This document shows, piece after piece, positions 7,828 through 19,800 of a stretch of 64,000 nt of DNA. Positions within the stretch are counted from its first letter, which is position 1, and each line of letters starts with the position of its first letter. The translations under genes and the position numbers were made by a program. The stretch is from Mycolicibacterium cosmeticum (lineage in GTDB: Bacteria; Actinomycetota; Actinomycetes; Mycobacteriales; Mycobacteriaceae), in NCBI GenBank assembly GCA_016197365.1, contig JACPVS010000004.1:1-64000 (forward strand). Direction: 5' to 3'. The notes under the pieces were generated by a model. The model saw only the letters and a list, made by a program, of their open reading frames with translations, did no database searches and had not been told where the DNA came from.

Positions 7828-8967
7828 TCAGTGCACGTTGTGATCCAAGACGTACTGGAACCCGGCCATCAGCTGTGACAGCGGATCGACGCCTCCGCTA
7901 CCGAACGCGGCCTCACTCGCCCCCGCGGTGACGACCGCAGGGTCGTAGCCACGTACCGGGTCCACGGTGATGGGAGCGGTCAGCGGATTGTCGTTACGCG
8001 TATATCCGGCGTCCACATAGGGTTTGAGCACCCCGTCGAGCTTGTTCAGCGTGCCTTCGTCGATGCCCGCGTATTTGAACGGCATGACCAGCGGAAGGTG
8101 CTGCTCGGGAATCATGTACGTCGTGTTCTTGGCGCCGCGCGAGTTGTACGTGACCGCGACGTTCTGGGGCGGCACATTCGACGGGTTGGTGAACGCCACC
8201 GCGGTGTGACCGGTCGCCAGACCGACGATCGCGTTGGTGACGGAGATGATGTTGTCCTGGCGCTGCGGCCAGTCGGCGATGCTGTCGTACGGAGAGATGA
8301 ATTCGTAGGTGTCGTATTGACTGTCGACCTGCGGCGGCATCGTGAAGTCCAGGGACGGGACCACACTGCCCACCGGGAAGTTCTGCCGCAGGAAGCTCTG
8401 GCCGAACGGGTTCGTCGTCAGGGGATCACCGAATGTCGCGAAGGACAACTGGTCCGGCGGCGGTGCGGCCGGATCACTGGCCAACCGGTTCTTCACCGCG
8501 TTGAGCACCATGGCGCCCTCGGACAACCCCATGGCGGTGCCACTACCACCCGCCTGGACGGCACGGATGAGGTTGCCCTCACCCACGTCGACCGACTCGC
8601 CGATACTCGGGCCGTCGAGTCCCAGCCCCGGGAAACCGTCATCGAGCTTCCCGATTCCCGGGAACAGCCGTTCCAGGGTGTGTCCCTGAACCTGACCTGC
8701 CGGATACCAGATGTTCTGGCGATCCAGGCCGGGGAACCAGTCTGCGCCCGTCCGGCGGATGTACTCGTCATAGGGGATGCCGAGCACGTGGGCGCCACCC
8801 ATCGCGTACGCCTTGCCGGGGGTGCCACGCTGCGGCGCCGGGGCCGGGGCCCCCACGCCCGGAGCGGGCGCGGGTGCCGGCTCGTCGGCTCCCGCGATAC
8901 CGAAACCGGAAGCGCCCGTGACACTCACGGTCGCCACCACCGTCACCGCAGCGAGAAGTTTCTTCAT
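7828..8967 (-). CDS. pe: Exported PE-PPE-domain serine hydrolase/acyltransferase (PE of the TPP-type locus)
   Basis: The 379-residue protein has a signal peptide (1-27, cleaved after AGA), a Pro/Ala-rich linker (28-50) and an alpha/beta-hydrolase-like PE-PPE domain. The nucleophile elbow is GLSEG at 147-151 (Ser149). Despite the name there is no N-terminal PE module here. In M. smegmatis the equivalent protein is reported to act outside the membrane in the last acyl-transfer steps of trehalose polyphleate formation. The ATG at 8967 overlaps the mmpL10 stop by four bases (ATGA), so the two are translationally coupled. The longer open frame to 9144 is antisense-like read-through of mmpL10 sequence and was not used. 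Confidence in the family is high; the exact reaction is taken from the described locus. Confidence 0.85.
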   Translation of the reverse strand: MKKLLAAVTVVATVSVTGASGFGIAGADEPAPAPAPGVGAPAPAPQRGTPGKAYAMGGAHVLGIPYDEYIRRTGADWFPGLDRQNIWYPAGQVQGHTLERLFPGIGKLDDGFPGLGLDGPSIGESVDVGEGNLIRAVQAGGSGTAMGLSEGAMVLNAVKNRLASDPAAPPPDQLSFATFGDPLTTNPFGQSFLRQNFPVGSVVPSLDFTMPPQVDSQYDTYEFISPYDSIADWPQRQDNIISVTNAIVGLATGHTAVAFTNPSNVPPQNVAVTYNSRGAKNTTYMIPEQHLPLVMPFKYAGIDEGTLNKLDGVLKPYVDAGYTRNDNPLTAPITVDPVRGYDPAVVTAGASEAAFGSGGVDPLSQLMAGFQYVLDHNVH

Positions 8968-11942
8968 GTCTGACTGCTCCCCTGCAAGGTCGGACGAGAT
9001 GGCCACCAATTCGCCTTGCCGACCAGCGTAGCGATGGCCGGCACAGTGATGGTGCGCACCAGGAAGGTGTCCAGCAGGATGCCGGCGCCGATGACGAACC
9101 CGCCTTGCACCACGGTACCGATGCTGGAGAACAACAGGCCCCACATCGAGGCGGCGAAGATCAAACCGGCCGCCGTGATGACACCACCGGTCGACGACAG
9201 CGTCCGGATGATGCCGTAACGCGTGCCATGCGGAGACTCGTCACGCAATCGGGACGCGAACAGCAGGTTGTAGTCGGCACCCACCGCGACCAGCACCACG
9301 AAGGCCAGCGGCGGCACCGTCCAGTGCAGCTGTTGACCGAGCCCGTACTGGAACACCAGGACACCGATACCGAGCGCCGCGAAGTACGAAAGCACCACGG
9401 AGCCAACCAGATACAGCGGCGCGATGATCGAGCGCAGCAGGAGCATCAACGTCAGCAGCACCACGATCAGGGTGACGGCGATGATGAAGCGGATGTCTTT
9501 CTCGTAGTAGTCCCGGGTATCGCGGAGCGCTGCCGGATACCCACCCATCGAGATCGACGCGTCGGACAGGCTGGTGTTGGGCTGTGCACCCTTGGCGGCA
9601 TCACTGATCGCGTTGACCTGATCCATCGCCGCGACGCTGAACGGATCGAGCTTGGTGAGCACCAGGTAGCGCACCGAATGCCCGTCCGGCGAGATGAACA
9701 TCTTGGAAGCCATCTGGAAGTCGGGCAGTGCCAGCACCTCGGGCGGGATGTTGAATCCGGCCATCGCCGGCCCCGACGCATTCTGCTTCATCGTCAACAA
9801 GAAGGCCGACGCCTGGTCCAGGCCGCTGCGCATGAGCTGGATCTGGTCGACCACCTGGTTCACCCCGGTGGACACCTCCCGGCTTCCGGTGGCCGAACGG
9901 TCCGCCTGTTGCCGCAACTTGCCGAGGGTGGCCTGCGCACCGGCAGGCGAGTCCAGACCCAACGTCTTCATCAGCTTGGTGAGGTTGGTGAGGGCGCCGC
10001 CGATCTGGTTCAGCGAGGCGTTGAGCGACTTTTTGTCCTGCATCGACTGCAGCTGTCCCGCAAGGTTGTTGATCTCGTCCAGGGTGCCGTCCTGACGCGC
10101 CTGGGCCAACCGTGAAAAGTGTGCTCGGGTCTCGCTGCACGACGCGTCCAGGTCGCAGGTGACGTTGCCCTGCAGCGCCACCAGAACCGGGCCGATCCAG
10201 GCGAACATGTCCTTGGCCGCAGTGACGCTGATGCCCATCGAGTTGCCCAGCTGGTTGATGCTGTCGACCAGCTTGGCGCCGACCTCGACGTTCTTGACGA
10301 GCGTGTCGCCGCCGTTCTGGGCCTTCATCGCCGAGAACGCGTTGACCATCTGCTGGATGGTGCCGGTGATCTGGGTAACCTGGCCGCGCACGTCGCCGAG
10401 GCCGGTCGCGAGGGTGCCCGCACCCTTCGACAGCCGGTTGAGATCGGCCATGTTCGCGGTGATCATCGAGGCGCCCGTGCCCAGCCGGTCACCGACGAGA
10501 CCCGCTTGATAGGTGGCCCGGAACTCTTGCGGCACAACACCGAGCGGCCGGGTGATGCCGCTGACCAACCCGATATCGGGCACCTGGGTGATGCGTTCGG
10601 CCATCTGCTCGAGGTCCGCGAGCGCCTGCGGGGTGCGCAGGTCGTGCGGAGACCGGACCAGAACATAGGACGGGATGGACTGATTCAGGTCGAAGTGCCG
10701 CTCCAGCGCCGCGTATCCCACTGAGCTGGGGTCCGAGTCCGGGACCGCCTTGCGATCGTCGTAGTTGTACTTCGCCAGACCCACACAACCGGCCAGCAGC
10801 AGCAGCACCAGCAGGCTGGACACCAGGTGCAGCCGCGGCCGGCGCACGATGCGGATACCCGACCGCCGCCACGCTCGGGTGGTCAGCTCACGACGCGGCG
10901 AGACCCAGCCCCGCGGCCCGACGATGGCGAGAATGGCCGGCAGGAGCGTCAGTGCTGCGAGGAACGCCACCCCGATCCCGATCGCGGAGGACACCCCGAC
11001 CGTGGAGAACACACCCATCTGGGCGAAGCTGATTCCCACGAAGGTCAGACCGATGGTCGCCGCGGACGCGGTGATCACCTTGCCCACCGAACCCAGCGCG
11101 TGCCGGACCGCGTCATCGGAGCTCTCGCCTTGGCGCACGTAGTCGTGGTAGCGGCTGATCAGGAAGACGGCGTAGTCCGTTCCGGCACCGGCGATGATGG
11201 CGCTGAGCAGGATGATGGCCTGGTTCGACACCCCCAGTCCGGTCAACGCGGACAGGCCGGCCACCAGGGACTGGGCGATCACCAGGGATATCCCGATCCC
11301 AGCCAACGGCAAGAGCATGGTGACCGGATTGCGGTACACCACCAGCAGCACCAGGAGCACCAGGACGGCGATCGCGATCTCGATGGGCAATCGGTCGCGT
11401 TGGCCCGCGACCGTCAGGTCGGCGACGGTGGCCGCAGGCCCGGTGAGGTGAACCTCCAGCGGGCCTCCCGCGGTGTTCTGTTTGACGATCTCGGACACCC
11501 GGTTGAAGGCCTCGTAGGACTGCGGGGTGCCCAACGCACCCGCCAGTCCCACGGGCAGCACCCAGGACTTGTTGTCCTTACTCGTCAAGAACGACCGCAG
11601 GGCGGGTGTGCCGACGAAGTCCTGCAGCATCACCACGTCTTGCTGATCGTCACGCAGCGCGTCCACCAACTTGCGGTAGGTGGCCTCGTGCTCGCGGCCC
11701 AGACCCTGCTCGTCGGTGAGGACCACCAGCAGCAGGTCGTCGCCGCCGGGTTCCTGGAACGCCTCGGTCATCTGCTTGGCCGCGACGCTGGACGGGGCAT
11801 CGCCCGGCAGCATCGCGAGCGGATGCTTCTGCGCCATCTCGTTCAGGCTCGGGAACGTCAGCGGCAGGACCACCGCCAGCGTCACCCACAGCCCGACCAG
11901 GATCCAGGGCCATCGCACGACAAAATCCGCTAGCCGACGCAC
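8964..11942 (-). CDS. mmpL10: MmpL-family RND transporter, MmpL10-like (TPP/diacyltrehalose export)
   Basis: About 992 residues with RND architecture: TM1 right after the N-terminus, a periplasmic loop, five clustered TMs, a long second periplasmic loop rich in heptad-like helices (residues about 480-730, consistent with coiled coil), then five more TMs. The MmpL proton-relay Asp-Tyr pairs are present as [14 protein letters not shown] near 255 and [14 protein letters not shown] near 887. I prefer the GTG at 11942 with AGGTGGG seven bases upstream; an upstream start at 11984 remains possible. It moves acylated trehalose across the inner membrane in the described locus. It follows papA3 by about 95 bases and overlaps pe by four. 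Confidence 0.9.
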   Translation of the reverse strand: MRRLADFVVRWPWILVGLWVTLAVVLPLTFPSLNEMAQKHPLAMLPGDAPSSVAAKQMTEAFQEPGGDDLLLVVLTDEQGLGREHEATYRKLVDALRDDQQDVVMLQDFVGTPALRSFLTSKDNKSWVLPVGLAGALGTPQSYEAFNRVSEIVKQNTAGGPLEVHLTGPAATVADLTVAGQRDRLPIEIAIAVLVLLVLLVVYRNPVTMLLPLAGIGISLVIAQSLVAGLSALTGLGVSNQAIILLSAIIAGAGTDYAVFLISRYHDYVRQGESSDDAVRHALGSVGKVITASAATIGLTFVGISFAQMGVFSTVGVSSAIGIGVAFLAALTLLPAILAIVGPRGWVSPRRELTTRAWRRSGIRIVRRPRLHLVSSLLVLLLLAGCVGLAKYNYDDRKAVPDSDPSSVGYAALERHFDLNQSIPSYVLVRSPHDLRTPQALADLEQMAERITQVPDIGLVSGITRPLGVVPQEFRATYQAGLVGDRLGTGASMITANMADLNRLSKGAGTLATGLGDVRGQVTQITGTIQQMVNAFSAMKAQNGGDTLVKNVEVGAKLVDSINQLGNSMGISVTAAKDMFAWIGPVLVALQGNVTCDLDASCSETRAHFSRLAQARQDGTLDEINNLAGQLQSMQDKKSLNASLNQIGGALTNLTKLMKTLGLDSPAGAQATLGKLRQQADRSATGSREVSTGVNQVVDQIQLMRSGLDQASAFLLTMKQNASGPAMAGFNIPPEVLALPDFQMASKMFISPDGHSVRYLVLTKLDPFSVAAMDQVNAISDAAKGAQPNTSLSDASISMGGYPAALRDTRDYYEKDIRFIIAVTLIVVLLTLMLLLRSIIAPLYLVGSVVLSYFAALGIGVLVFQYGLGQQLHWTVPPLAFVVLVAVGADYNLLFASRLRDESPHGTRYGIIRTLSSTGGVITAAGLIFAASMWGLLFSSIGTVVQGGFVIGAGILLDTFLVRTITVPAIATLVGKANWWPSRPTLQGSSQT

Positions 11943-12036
11943 TGTGCACCCACCTGTGATCGTCGTACTCGTGTGGCCCTGCAACTCGCTGTCACAAGAT
12001 CAAGCCGCACTGTCCTGTTCAGCCCCGCCCCACGCC

Positions 12037-13458
12037 TCACGCAAAACGACCCCAATCGCCGCTTTCGGCGACCTGCTCCACGACGGACTTCATGGTCGCG
12101 ATGTAGCGGGCGACGGATTTCTGCGCCACCGGGTTGTCCGGGAACATCACCGCCATTGCCGTCCCGGCCTCGTACCGGAATACGTAGATCGTCAGCTGGA
12201 AGGAGAATCTGCCGTCGGAGTAAATTCCGATATTGTTCGAGTAACCCATCTCAGCAGCAGCGATTACCGCGTTGAGCGGAGCGGCGCCACCGTGCAAAAA
12301 GTTTGAAACGGGAAAGTTGGGCTGAGGATTGTCCAGCCACGGCGCCAATTCCAATACACGGTAATACGGAACCCGGGCGAGGTTGAGACCCGAATCGAAC
12401 GACGTCTGCGCGGCCCATGCCGCTTCGGGGAAAGTCGTGGCGGCGATCGGGACGGTGATCGGGACCAGACCGGTGAACCAGCCCTGGGTCATGAAATTGT
12501 CCGTCGTGCGGCGGGTATCCCGCGGAGTCAGCCCGTAATAGGTCGCCGCACCGGTCAGTTCGTGCTCGACCATGGCGGTGCAGGCGTAGAGGCCACCGAC
12601 GAATCGGGTACCGGCCGCTTTGCAGGTCGCTTCGAATCGCGCGGTCTGATCGGCGTCCAACAGCATCTCGCCGACCATGTCGGCGACCGTCGGCTCCAGC
12701 GGGTTACCCAGCGGTAGCGGGAACTCCGGCATCGTGCCGTTGTTGTTCTCAGCAAATTCGATCCAGGCCCCAACCTCTGGCGAATCGACCGTCAGATCCG
12801 CCGTCGACGCACGCTCGTTGACACAGAAATCGTCGAACCGTCCGGCTTCCGGTAGCGGCATCGGCTGGCCTGTCGTCGTCAGCGACGTGTACATGCCGTG
12901 GGCCTCGAGCATCGTGATTCCGATGAGCGCTGCGTCGCCGTGCACATGGTCGATGCTCGCGTAGAAATCGAAATGATCGTCGCTCTGAACAATGCCGAAA
13001 GAAAAGCAGCCCCATTCCAGCGGTGAGGGAATGTCCACAATGTGTTTGCGCGCGTCTTCGGCGGTGATCTCGCCATGATCGACGGGCTCGAATTCGATGT
13101 CTTCCGGATCGACAATGGAGCGCCGGACGATGTCTCCGGAACCGGCGTATTCGAACCAACTGCGATAGGTGTCATGGCGCCGCAGATAGGCGTTGAGCGC
13201 GACGTTCATCGCGGGAATATCGCACGTACCAGGCACTTCGCAGGTGGCGATAATCTGGCGCGAATAATCGAGCCCGGCGGCCTCCTGGTGGTAGACGCCC
13301 CGAATGTGCTGACTTTGCATATAGCTGACGGGGACGTTGCTGACCGGCGCCTGCCGAGCCTTCTCCATCGCCGCAGTTGTCGGATGCCAAGACGTCACCA
13401 CACCCGGGCTCGGCGCCCAATCACCGATGGTGCCGATCGTGATCTTCCCGATTTGCAA
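12037..13458 (-). CDS. papA3: PapA-family trehalose acyltransferase, PapA3-like
   Basis: The 473-residue protein belongs to the polyketide-associated acyltransferases, a branch of the condensation-domain fold. The catalytic HxxxD motif is intact as DHVHGDA near 169-175, and the later DFGW-like structural region is replaced by family-typical sequence. The N-terminus MQIGKITIG.. with WHPT is usual for PapA1/A3. The start is TTG, supported by a strong GGGAGGA six to nine bases upstream. It would acylate trehalose with short fatty acids to give the diacyltrehalose precursor of TPP. It is the first gene of the leftward papA3-mmpL10-pe group and diverges from pks. Confidence 0.88.
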   Translation of the reverse strand: MQIGKITIGTIGDWAPSPGVVTSWHPTTAAMEKARQAPVSNVPVSYMQSQHIRGVYHQEAAGLDYSRQIIATCEVPGTCDIPAMNVALNAYLRRHDTYRSWFEYAGSGDIVRRSIVDPEDIEFEPVDHGEITAEDARKHIVDIPSPLEWGCFSFGIVQSDDHFDFYASIDHVHGDAALIGITMLEAHGMYTSLTTTGQPMPLPEAGRFDDFCVNERASTADLTVDSPEVGAWIEFAENNNGTMPEFPLPLGNPLEPTVADMVGEMLLDADQTARFEATCKAAGTRFVGGLYACTAMVEHELTGAATYYGLTPRDTRRTTDNFMTQGWFTGLVPITVPIAATTFPEAAWAAQTSFDSGLNLARVPYYRVLELAPWLDNPQPNFPVSNFLHGGAAPLNAVIAAAEMGYSNNIGIYSDGRFSFQLTIYVFRYEAGTAMAVMFPDNPVAQKSVARYIATMKSVVEQVAESGDWGRFA

Positions 13459-13811
13459 GGTGTTCCTCCCGGGTCTGAGCGGCGGCGGCTCCGGTCCGGC
13501 AACGCTGATGGCGACTTCACGATAGCGCCTGTCACGGCAGGGGTCGCGGATAGACCGGCGTCGGCCTGCTGAGCAGACCGCTCACGAAAAGCCTGTGTGC
13601 CAGCTCAGCGCGCCGACCACCGCAAATTCGTCAGCTGACCCGAAACGGCCAGTTTCAGCAACACCCGTGCAATACTGACCCGCGGGTAAGAAACCGGCTG
13701 TGACAGTCGGAGACTGAGCGCGCCACTGCCGTCGCACAACTTTTCCAGTCCTCCTTCGGTCTTTGCAGCACTCGGATTTGTTGGACCGCCGCGGGGAAGC
13801 GAACTCAGAAA
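13459..13811. promoter_or_regulatory. Divergent control region between papA3 and pks
   Basis: These 353 bases carry the outward promoters of both halves of the TPP-type locus. A perfect 10-bp palindrome GTCAGCTGAC lies at 13630-13639, close to the middle, and is a candidate shared operator. No coding frame here looks real. The pks ribosome-binding site is weak (GGGGAAG about 13 bases before ATG), while papA3 has a strong one. Confidence 0.4.
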
Positions 13812-16800
13812 ATGTCACCTACGGAACACACCGCTGCGCCTGCTGAGCAGTCCTCCAGCTTCGCGATCATCGGGTACGCCGCCCGCCTCCCCGGCGCTGC
13901 CGACGCCGAGCAGTATTGGGACGTCCTGCAGCAGGGCCGCGATGCGGTGTCGGAGATCCCCCAGGACCGCTGGGACGCCGACGAGTTCTTCGACTCCGAC
14001 GCCGGCGCACCTGGCAAGGTCGTCACCCGCCGCGCGGGCTTCGTCGACGACGTCGTCGGGTTCGACGCCCCGTTCTTCGGGGTCTCGGCCCGCGAAGCCA
14101 GGTTGATGGACCCGCAGCACCGGTTGCTGCTGGAGACCTCGTGGCGGGCCGTCGAGCACTCGGGAACCGCGCCGACCGCACTGGCGAACAGCCGGACCGG
14201 CGTCTTCGTCGGGTTGTCCACCCACGACTACCTGGGCATGGCCTCCTCCGAACTGACCTACCCCGAGATCGAGGCCTACCTGGCCATCGGCACGTCGGGC
14301 GCGGCCGGCGCCGGCCGGATCAGCTACCGGCTGGGCCTGCACGGCCCGGCCGTCACCGTCGACACGGCGTGCAGCTCGTCGCTGGTGGCCATCCACCAGG
14401 CGTGCCAGGCGCTGCTGCTGGACGAGTGCGACCTCGCCCTCGCCGGCGGCGCGAACGTGCTGCTCAGCCCGGCCACCATGATCACATTCTCGCAGTCCCG
14501 GATGCTGGCGGCCGACGGCAAGTGCAAGACGTTCGACGCCTCCGCGGACGGCTACGTGCGCGGCGAGGGTTGCGGCGTCATCGTCATCAAGCGCCTGCAG
14601 GACGCCCTGCGCGACGGCGACCGGATCCGGGCCGTCATCCGCGGTAGCGCAGTCAACCAGGACGGCGCCTCGGGTGGGCTGACGGTGCCCAACGGTGTCG
14701 CCCAGCAGCGCGTCATCACCGAGGCCCTCGATCGCGCGGGCCTGACCCCCGGCGACGTCGACTACCTGGAGGCGCACGGAACCGGGACGTCCCTGGGCGA
14801 TCCCATCGAGGTCCAGGCCGCCGCCGCAGCCCTGGGCAAGGGGCGCACCCCCGACCAGCCGCTGCTGATCGGCTCGGCGAAGACGAACATCGGGCACCTC
14901 GAGGCCGCCGCGGGTATCGCCGGTGTGCTCAAGGTCGTGCTGTCCCTGGAAAATCAGGAACTGCCCAAGCACCTGCACTTCCAGAACCCGTCGCCGCACA
15001 TTCCGTGGGACCGGATCCCTGTGCGGGTGGTCGACGAGGCCACCGCGTGGGAACGCAACGGCCGGCCCCGCATCGCGGGTGTCAGTTCGTTCGGATTCTC
15101 CGGCACCAACGCGCACGTCATCCTCGAAGAGGCACCGGTTTCACAGCCCGTCGCCGCCGAGGCCGCCGCGGATGACCGCCTGTTCAACGTGCTGCCGCTC
15201 TCCGCGCGTACCCCGGCCGCCCTGGTGCAGACCGCCGAGCAGTACCGCAGCTGGCTCGGCGAGCACCCGGAGGCCACCCTGGCCGACGTGTGCCTGACGG
15301 CCGGAGCTGGCCGAGCCCACCTGGAACACCGCGCCGCCCTGGTAGTGAATTCACTGGATTCGGCCCGCGAACTGCTCGGTGCGCTGGCCGACGACCGGCC
15401 GGCACCGGGCCTGGTGCGCGGCCATTGCGCCGACGCCCCCAAGACGGCGTGGTTGTTCCCCGGACAGGGCAGCCAGTACGCCGGTATGGCTCGCGAGCTG
15501 TTCGAGACCGAGCCGGTGTTCGCCCAGACAGTGACCCAGTGCGCCGAGGCTTTGACCGGCGTGCTCGAAAAGCCCTTGCTCGAACTGCTTTTCGACGCCG
15601 AAGGTGGAGACACCCTGCGGCTGACCCAGCACGCCCAGCCGGCGATCTTCGCCGTGGAGATGGGCCTGGCCCGGCTGTGGCAGTCGTGGGGCTTCGAGCC
15701 GGACGTGGTGCTCGGCCACAGCGTCGGCCAGTATTCGGCGGCCTGCGTCGCCGGGGTGCTCAGCCTCGAGGACGGCGTCCGGCTGCTCGCCGAGCGGGGC
15801 CGGCTGTTCGGTGAACTGCCCGCAGGTGGCCGGATGGCCGCCGTCTTCGCCGACCCGGACCGGGTCGAACGTCGCACCGACGAATTCCCCAGCCTGTCCG
15901 TGGCCGCCTACAACGGCGCCAACACGGTGCTCTCCGGGCCCGCCGAGGACCTGGAGCAGGCCATCGCCGGACTGACGGCCGACGGCGTCCGATGCGACTG
16001 GCTCGACACCAGCCACGCGTTCCACTCCGCCCTGCTCGATCCGGCGCTCGACGCCTTCGAATCGTTCGCGGGACAATTCGAATTCAAAGCGCCGCAACGG
16101 ATTCTGGTGTGCAACCGGACCGGTGCGGCCCTGGGCCGTACCGCCAAGCTGGACGGCCCGTACTGGCGCCGCCACGCCCGGCAGCCCGTCGAGTTCGCCA
16201 AGGGTGTCGCCACGCTGGCCGAACTCGGCTGCGCCGTACTGCTGGAGATCGGCCCGCAACCGGTACTGACCGCCGCCGCCATGCGGGCCTGGCCCGACCC
16301 GGCCGCCGCGCCGCGGGCGATCGCCTCGATGCGCCAGAACGGCGCCGACCACCGCCAGATCGCCGACGCCCTGGCCAACGCCTACGTGGCAGGCCACCTG
16401 CCTGAGTTCGGCACGCTGCTGACCCAGCCCGCACGCAAGCTCGACCTCCCGCTGTACCCGTTCGAGCACCGGCACTACTGGTTCCGGGACAAGCAGGTCC
16501 AGCCGGCCAAGAAGACCGATTCGGCGCGCACCGAAGCCGTCCGGTTGCTCGAAGACGGCCGCATCGACGAACTGGCCGCCCTGCTGGGTGGTGCCGATGG
16601 CACTGCTGACGTACTGAACAAGCTTGCCGCACAACATAACCGGCAGCGCAGCGCCCAGTCGATCTCGGACGCCCGCTACGAGGTCCGCTGGCAGAAGTCG
16701 ACGGGCAACGCCGCGGACGCCGGCGAAGGTACCGCCTGGCTGCTCATCGGTGACGACGACGCCGTCATGGCGCCGATCATCGGCGCGCTCACCGCGCACG

Positions 16801-19800
16801 GCCACCGGCAGCGGGTTCTCGGGTTGCCGATGTCCGACGCCGACGAGAAGCACCTCGAAGCCGAACTGGGCGCCGCGGTGGAAGCCGAACCGGCCCTGCG
16901 CATCCTGCACGTCGCCGCCCTGGACACCGATGGCACACCGTCCATGCGGACCCTGCTGCGGATGCAGCACCGGGTCCTCGGTGGCACGCAACGACTGTTC
17001 CGGGCCGCGGCCGCCGCCGAACTGCGCGTGCCCATCTGGGTGGCGACCCGCGGTGCGCAGCGGGTCACCGACACCGACACCGTGGCACCCGAACAGAGCA
17101 GCCTCTGGGGCTTCTGCCGGGCGGTCGCGCTGGAATACCCGCAGGTATGGGGCGGACTCGCCGACGTCACCGCGGGCACCTCCGACGAGTGGTTCCGGTT
17201 GATCCGCCAGGTCGTCGCGGCCCCACGCGGCGAGGACCAGATCGCCCTGCGCGACAACGCGGCCTACGTGCCCCGGCTGGTCCGGCGGACGGGACAGCCC
17301 AACCCCACGAAGCTGGAGTTACGTTCTGAGGCAACATATCTGGTGACGGGTGGGCTGGGCTCGCTCGGACTGGAGATCGCCGGTTACCTGGCTGCGCACG
17401 GCGCCAAGCACCTGGTGCTGACCAGCAGGCGCGCGCCCAACGCCACCACCCAACAGCGCATCGACGCACTCGCCGAGCAGCACGGCTGCCAGATCCGGGC
17501 CGTCACCGCCGATGTCGCCAATCCGCACGACGTCGCCCGCCTGTTCGCCACCGCAGCCGCCGAGCTGCCACCGCTGGCCGGCATCGTGCACGCCGCGGGC
17601 GAGAACAGCACCACTCCCCTGAGCGACCTCGACGCCGCCGAACTGGACCGGGCATTCTCCGGAAAGGTCTGGGGTGCCTGGTATCTGAGCGAGGCGGTTG
17701 CCGACCTCAAACTGGACTTCTTCCTGTCCACCTCGTCGATCTCCGCGGTGTGGGGCAGCTACGGCCAGAGCGCCTACAGCGCCGCCAACGCCTTCCTGGA
17801 CGGCTTGACGTGGCACCAGCGCGCGCAGGGCATCCCCGGCATGAGCGTCAACTTCGGCCCCTGGTCGGCCGGCATGGCCGATCCCGATGCCCGCGCACAA
17901 CTGGAACGCCGTGGCGTGCGCACCTTGTCGCCCGCCGACGCACTTGCGGGGATGGCCGACGTGATGGTCGGCACCGACCCGCAGGCTGTGGTGACCCGCA
18001 TCGACTGGGCCCGGTTCCTGCCGATCTACCTGCAGACCGGCCGGCGCGCACTGCTGGCCGAAGTGGCCCGCGAGGTCCCGGAATCGGTGACCGCGCCGGC
18101 GGGCCCGGCGGGCACCACCCGCTTCGTCGAGCAGCTCACCGCCGCACCGGTGCAGCAGCGCAAGAAGCTGGTCTTGGAGTACCTGCGCGACGCCGTCGCC
18201 GAGGTCACCCAGATCGACGCCTCCGAAATCCGGGAAGAGGGCGGATTCTTCGACCTCGGCATGGATTCGCTGATGGCCGTGGAGCTGCGCCGCAGGCTGG
18301 AACACGCTGTCGGCAAGGAACTTCCGGCGACCCTGGCGATGGACTACCCGCGCCTGACCGACGTGGCCGACTACCTGCTCGGTGACGTGCTGAACCTCAA
18401 CGAGCGGGCCGGGGCGAAGGTCGTCGCCCAGCACACCTCGCTGGCCACCTCGGCCACCGACGAACCGATCGCCATCATCGCGGTGGCGTGCCGCTTCCCC
18501 GGCTCCCCCGATCCCGACGCGTACTGGGAGTTGCTGGCCGGCGGCGTGGACGCCATCCGGGAGATCCCCGAGGACCGCTTCGACGTCGACGAGTTCTACG
18601 ACCCCGAGCAGCAGACCCCGGGCAAGATCTACACCCGCAACGGCGGATACCTGGAGAGCGTCGACGGGTTCGATCCGGAGTTCTTCGGCATCTCCCCGCG
18701 CGAAGCGGTCTGGATCGACCCGCAGCAGCGGCTGATGCTCGAAATCGCATGGGAAGGACTGGAACGCGCCGGGTACTCCCCCACTTCCCTGCGCGGCAGC
18801 CGAAGCGGTGTCTTCGTCGGCGTGGGCGCCAACGAGTATTCACACCTGCTGTCCGGCGACTCGGTCGAGAAGCTCGAAGCGCACTTCATCACCGGCAACG
18901 CGCTGAACGCCATCGCGGGCCGGGTGGCCTTCACCCTCGGCCTGGAGGGGCCGGCCATGGCGGTGGACACCGCGTGCAGCTCCTCGCTGGTGGCCGTGCA
19001 CCAGGCCAGCCAGGCCCTGCACTCCGGCGACTGCGACCTGGCACTGGCCGGCGGCGTGAACGTGCTGCTGAGCCCGGCGTCCATCGTCGCCGCCTCCCAG
19101 GCCCGGATGCTGTCCCCGGACGGCCGATGCAAGACCTTCGACGCCTCTGCCGACGGCTACGTCCGCAGTGAGGGTTGCGGTGTCCTGGTGCTCAAGCGCC
19201 TGTCCGACGCCCAGCGCGACGGTGACAAGATCTGCGCGGTCATCCGCAGCAGTGCTGTCAACCAGGACGGCGCATCCAGTGGCCTGACGGTGCCCAATGG
19301 TGGTGCGCAACAACGACTCATCACCTCGGCACTGAACCGCGCCGGCCTCACCGGCGGAGACGTCGACTACCTCGAGGCGCACGGCACCGGTACCCCGCTG
19401 GGCGACCCCATCGAGGTGCAGGCGGCCGCGGCCGCATACGGCGCAAACCGCGACGCGAACCGTCCGCTGTTGATGGGTACGGCCAAGACCAACATCGGGC
19501 ACCTGGAGTCCGCCGCGGGTGTCGCCGGTCTGATCAAGGTCGTGCTGTCGCTGCAGAACGAACTGCTGCCGCAGACTCTGCACCAGCACAACCCGTCACC
19601 GCACATCCCGTGGGACACCCTGCCGGTACAGGTCGTGAACGAGGCCACCCCGTGGCTGCCCAACGGCCGCCCGCGCCGCGCCGGCGTCAGCTCCTTCGGC
19701 TTCACCGGCACCAATGCCCATGTGCTGCTGGAAGAAGCGCCGCTGGCGGCGGATGAACCCGCCGACGAGGTGGTCACCCCGGAACCCACGCGTGAACCGC

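Noticed and set aside
9105..10115. Plus-strand frames opposite mmpL10 (also 8098-8973 and 10827-11933)
   Set aside because: They are Arg/His/Gln-rich shadows of the MmpL10 and PE codons and lack start signals.
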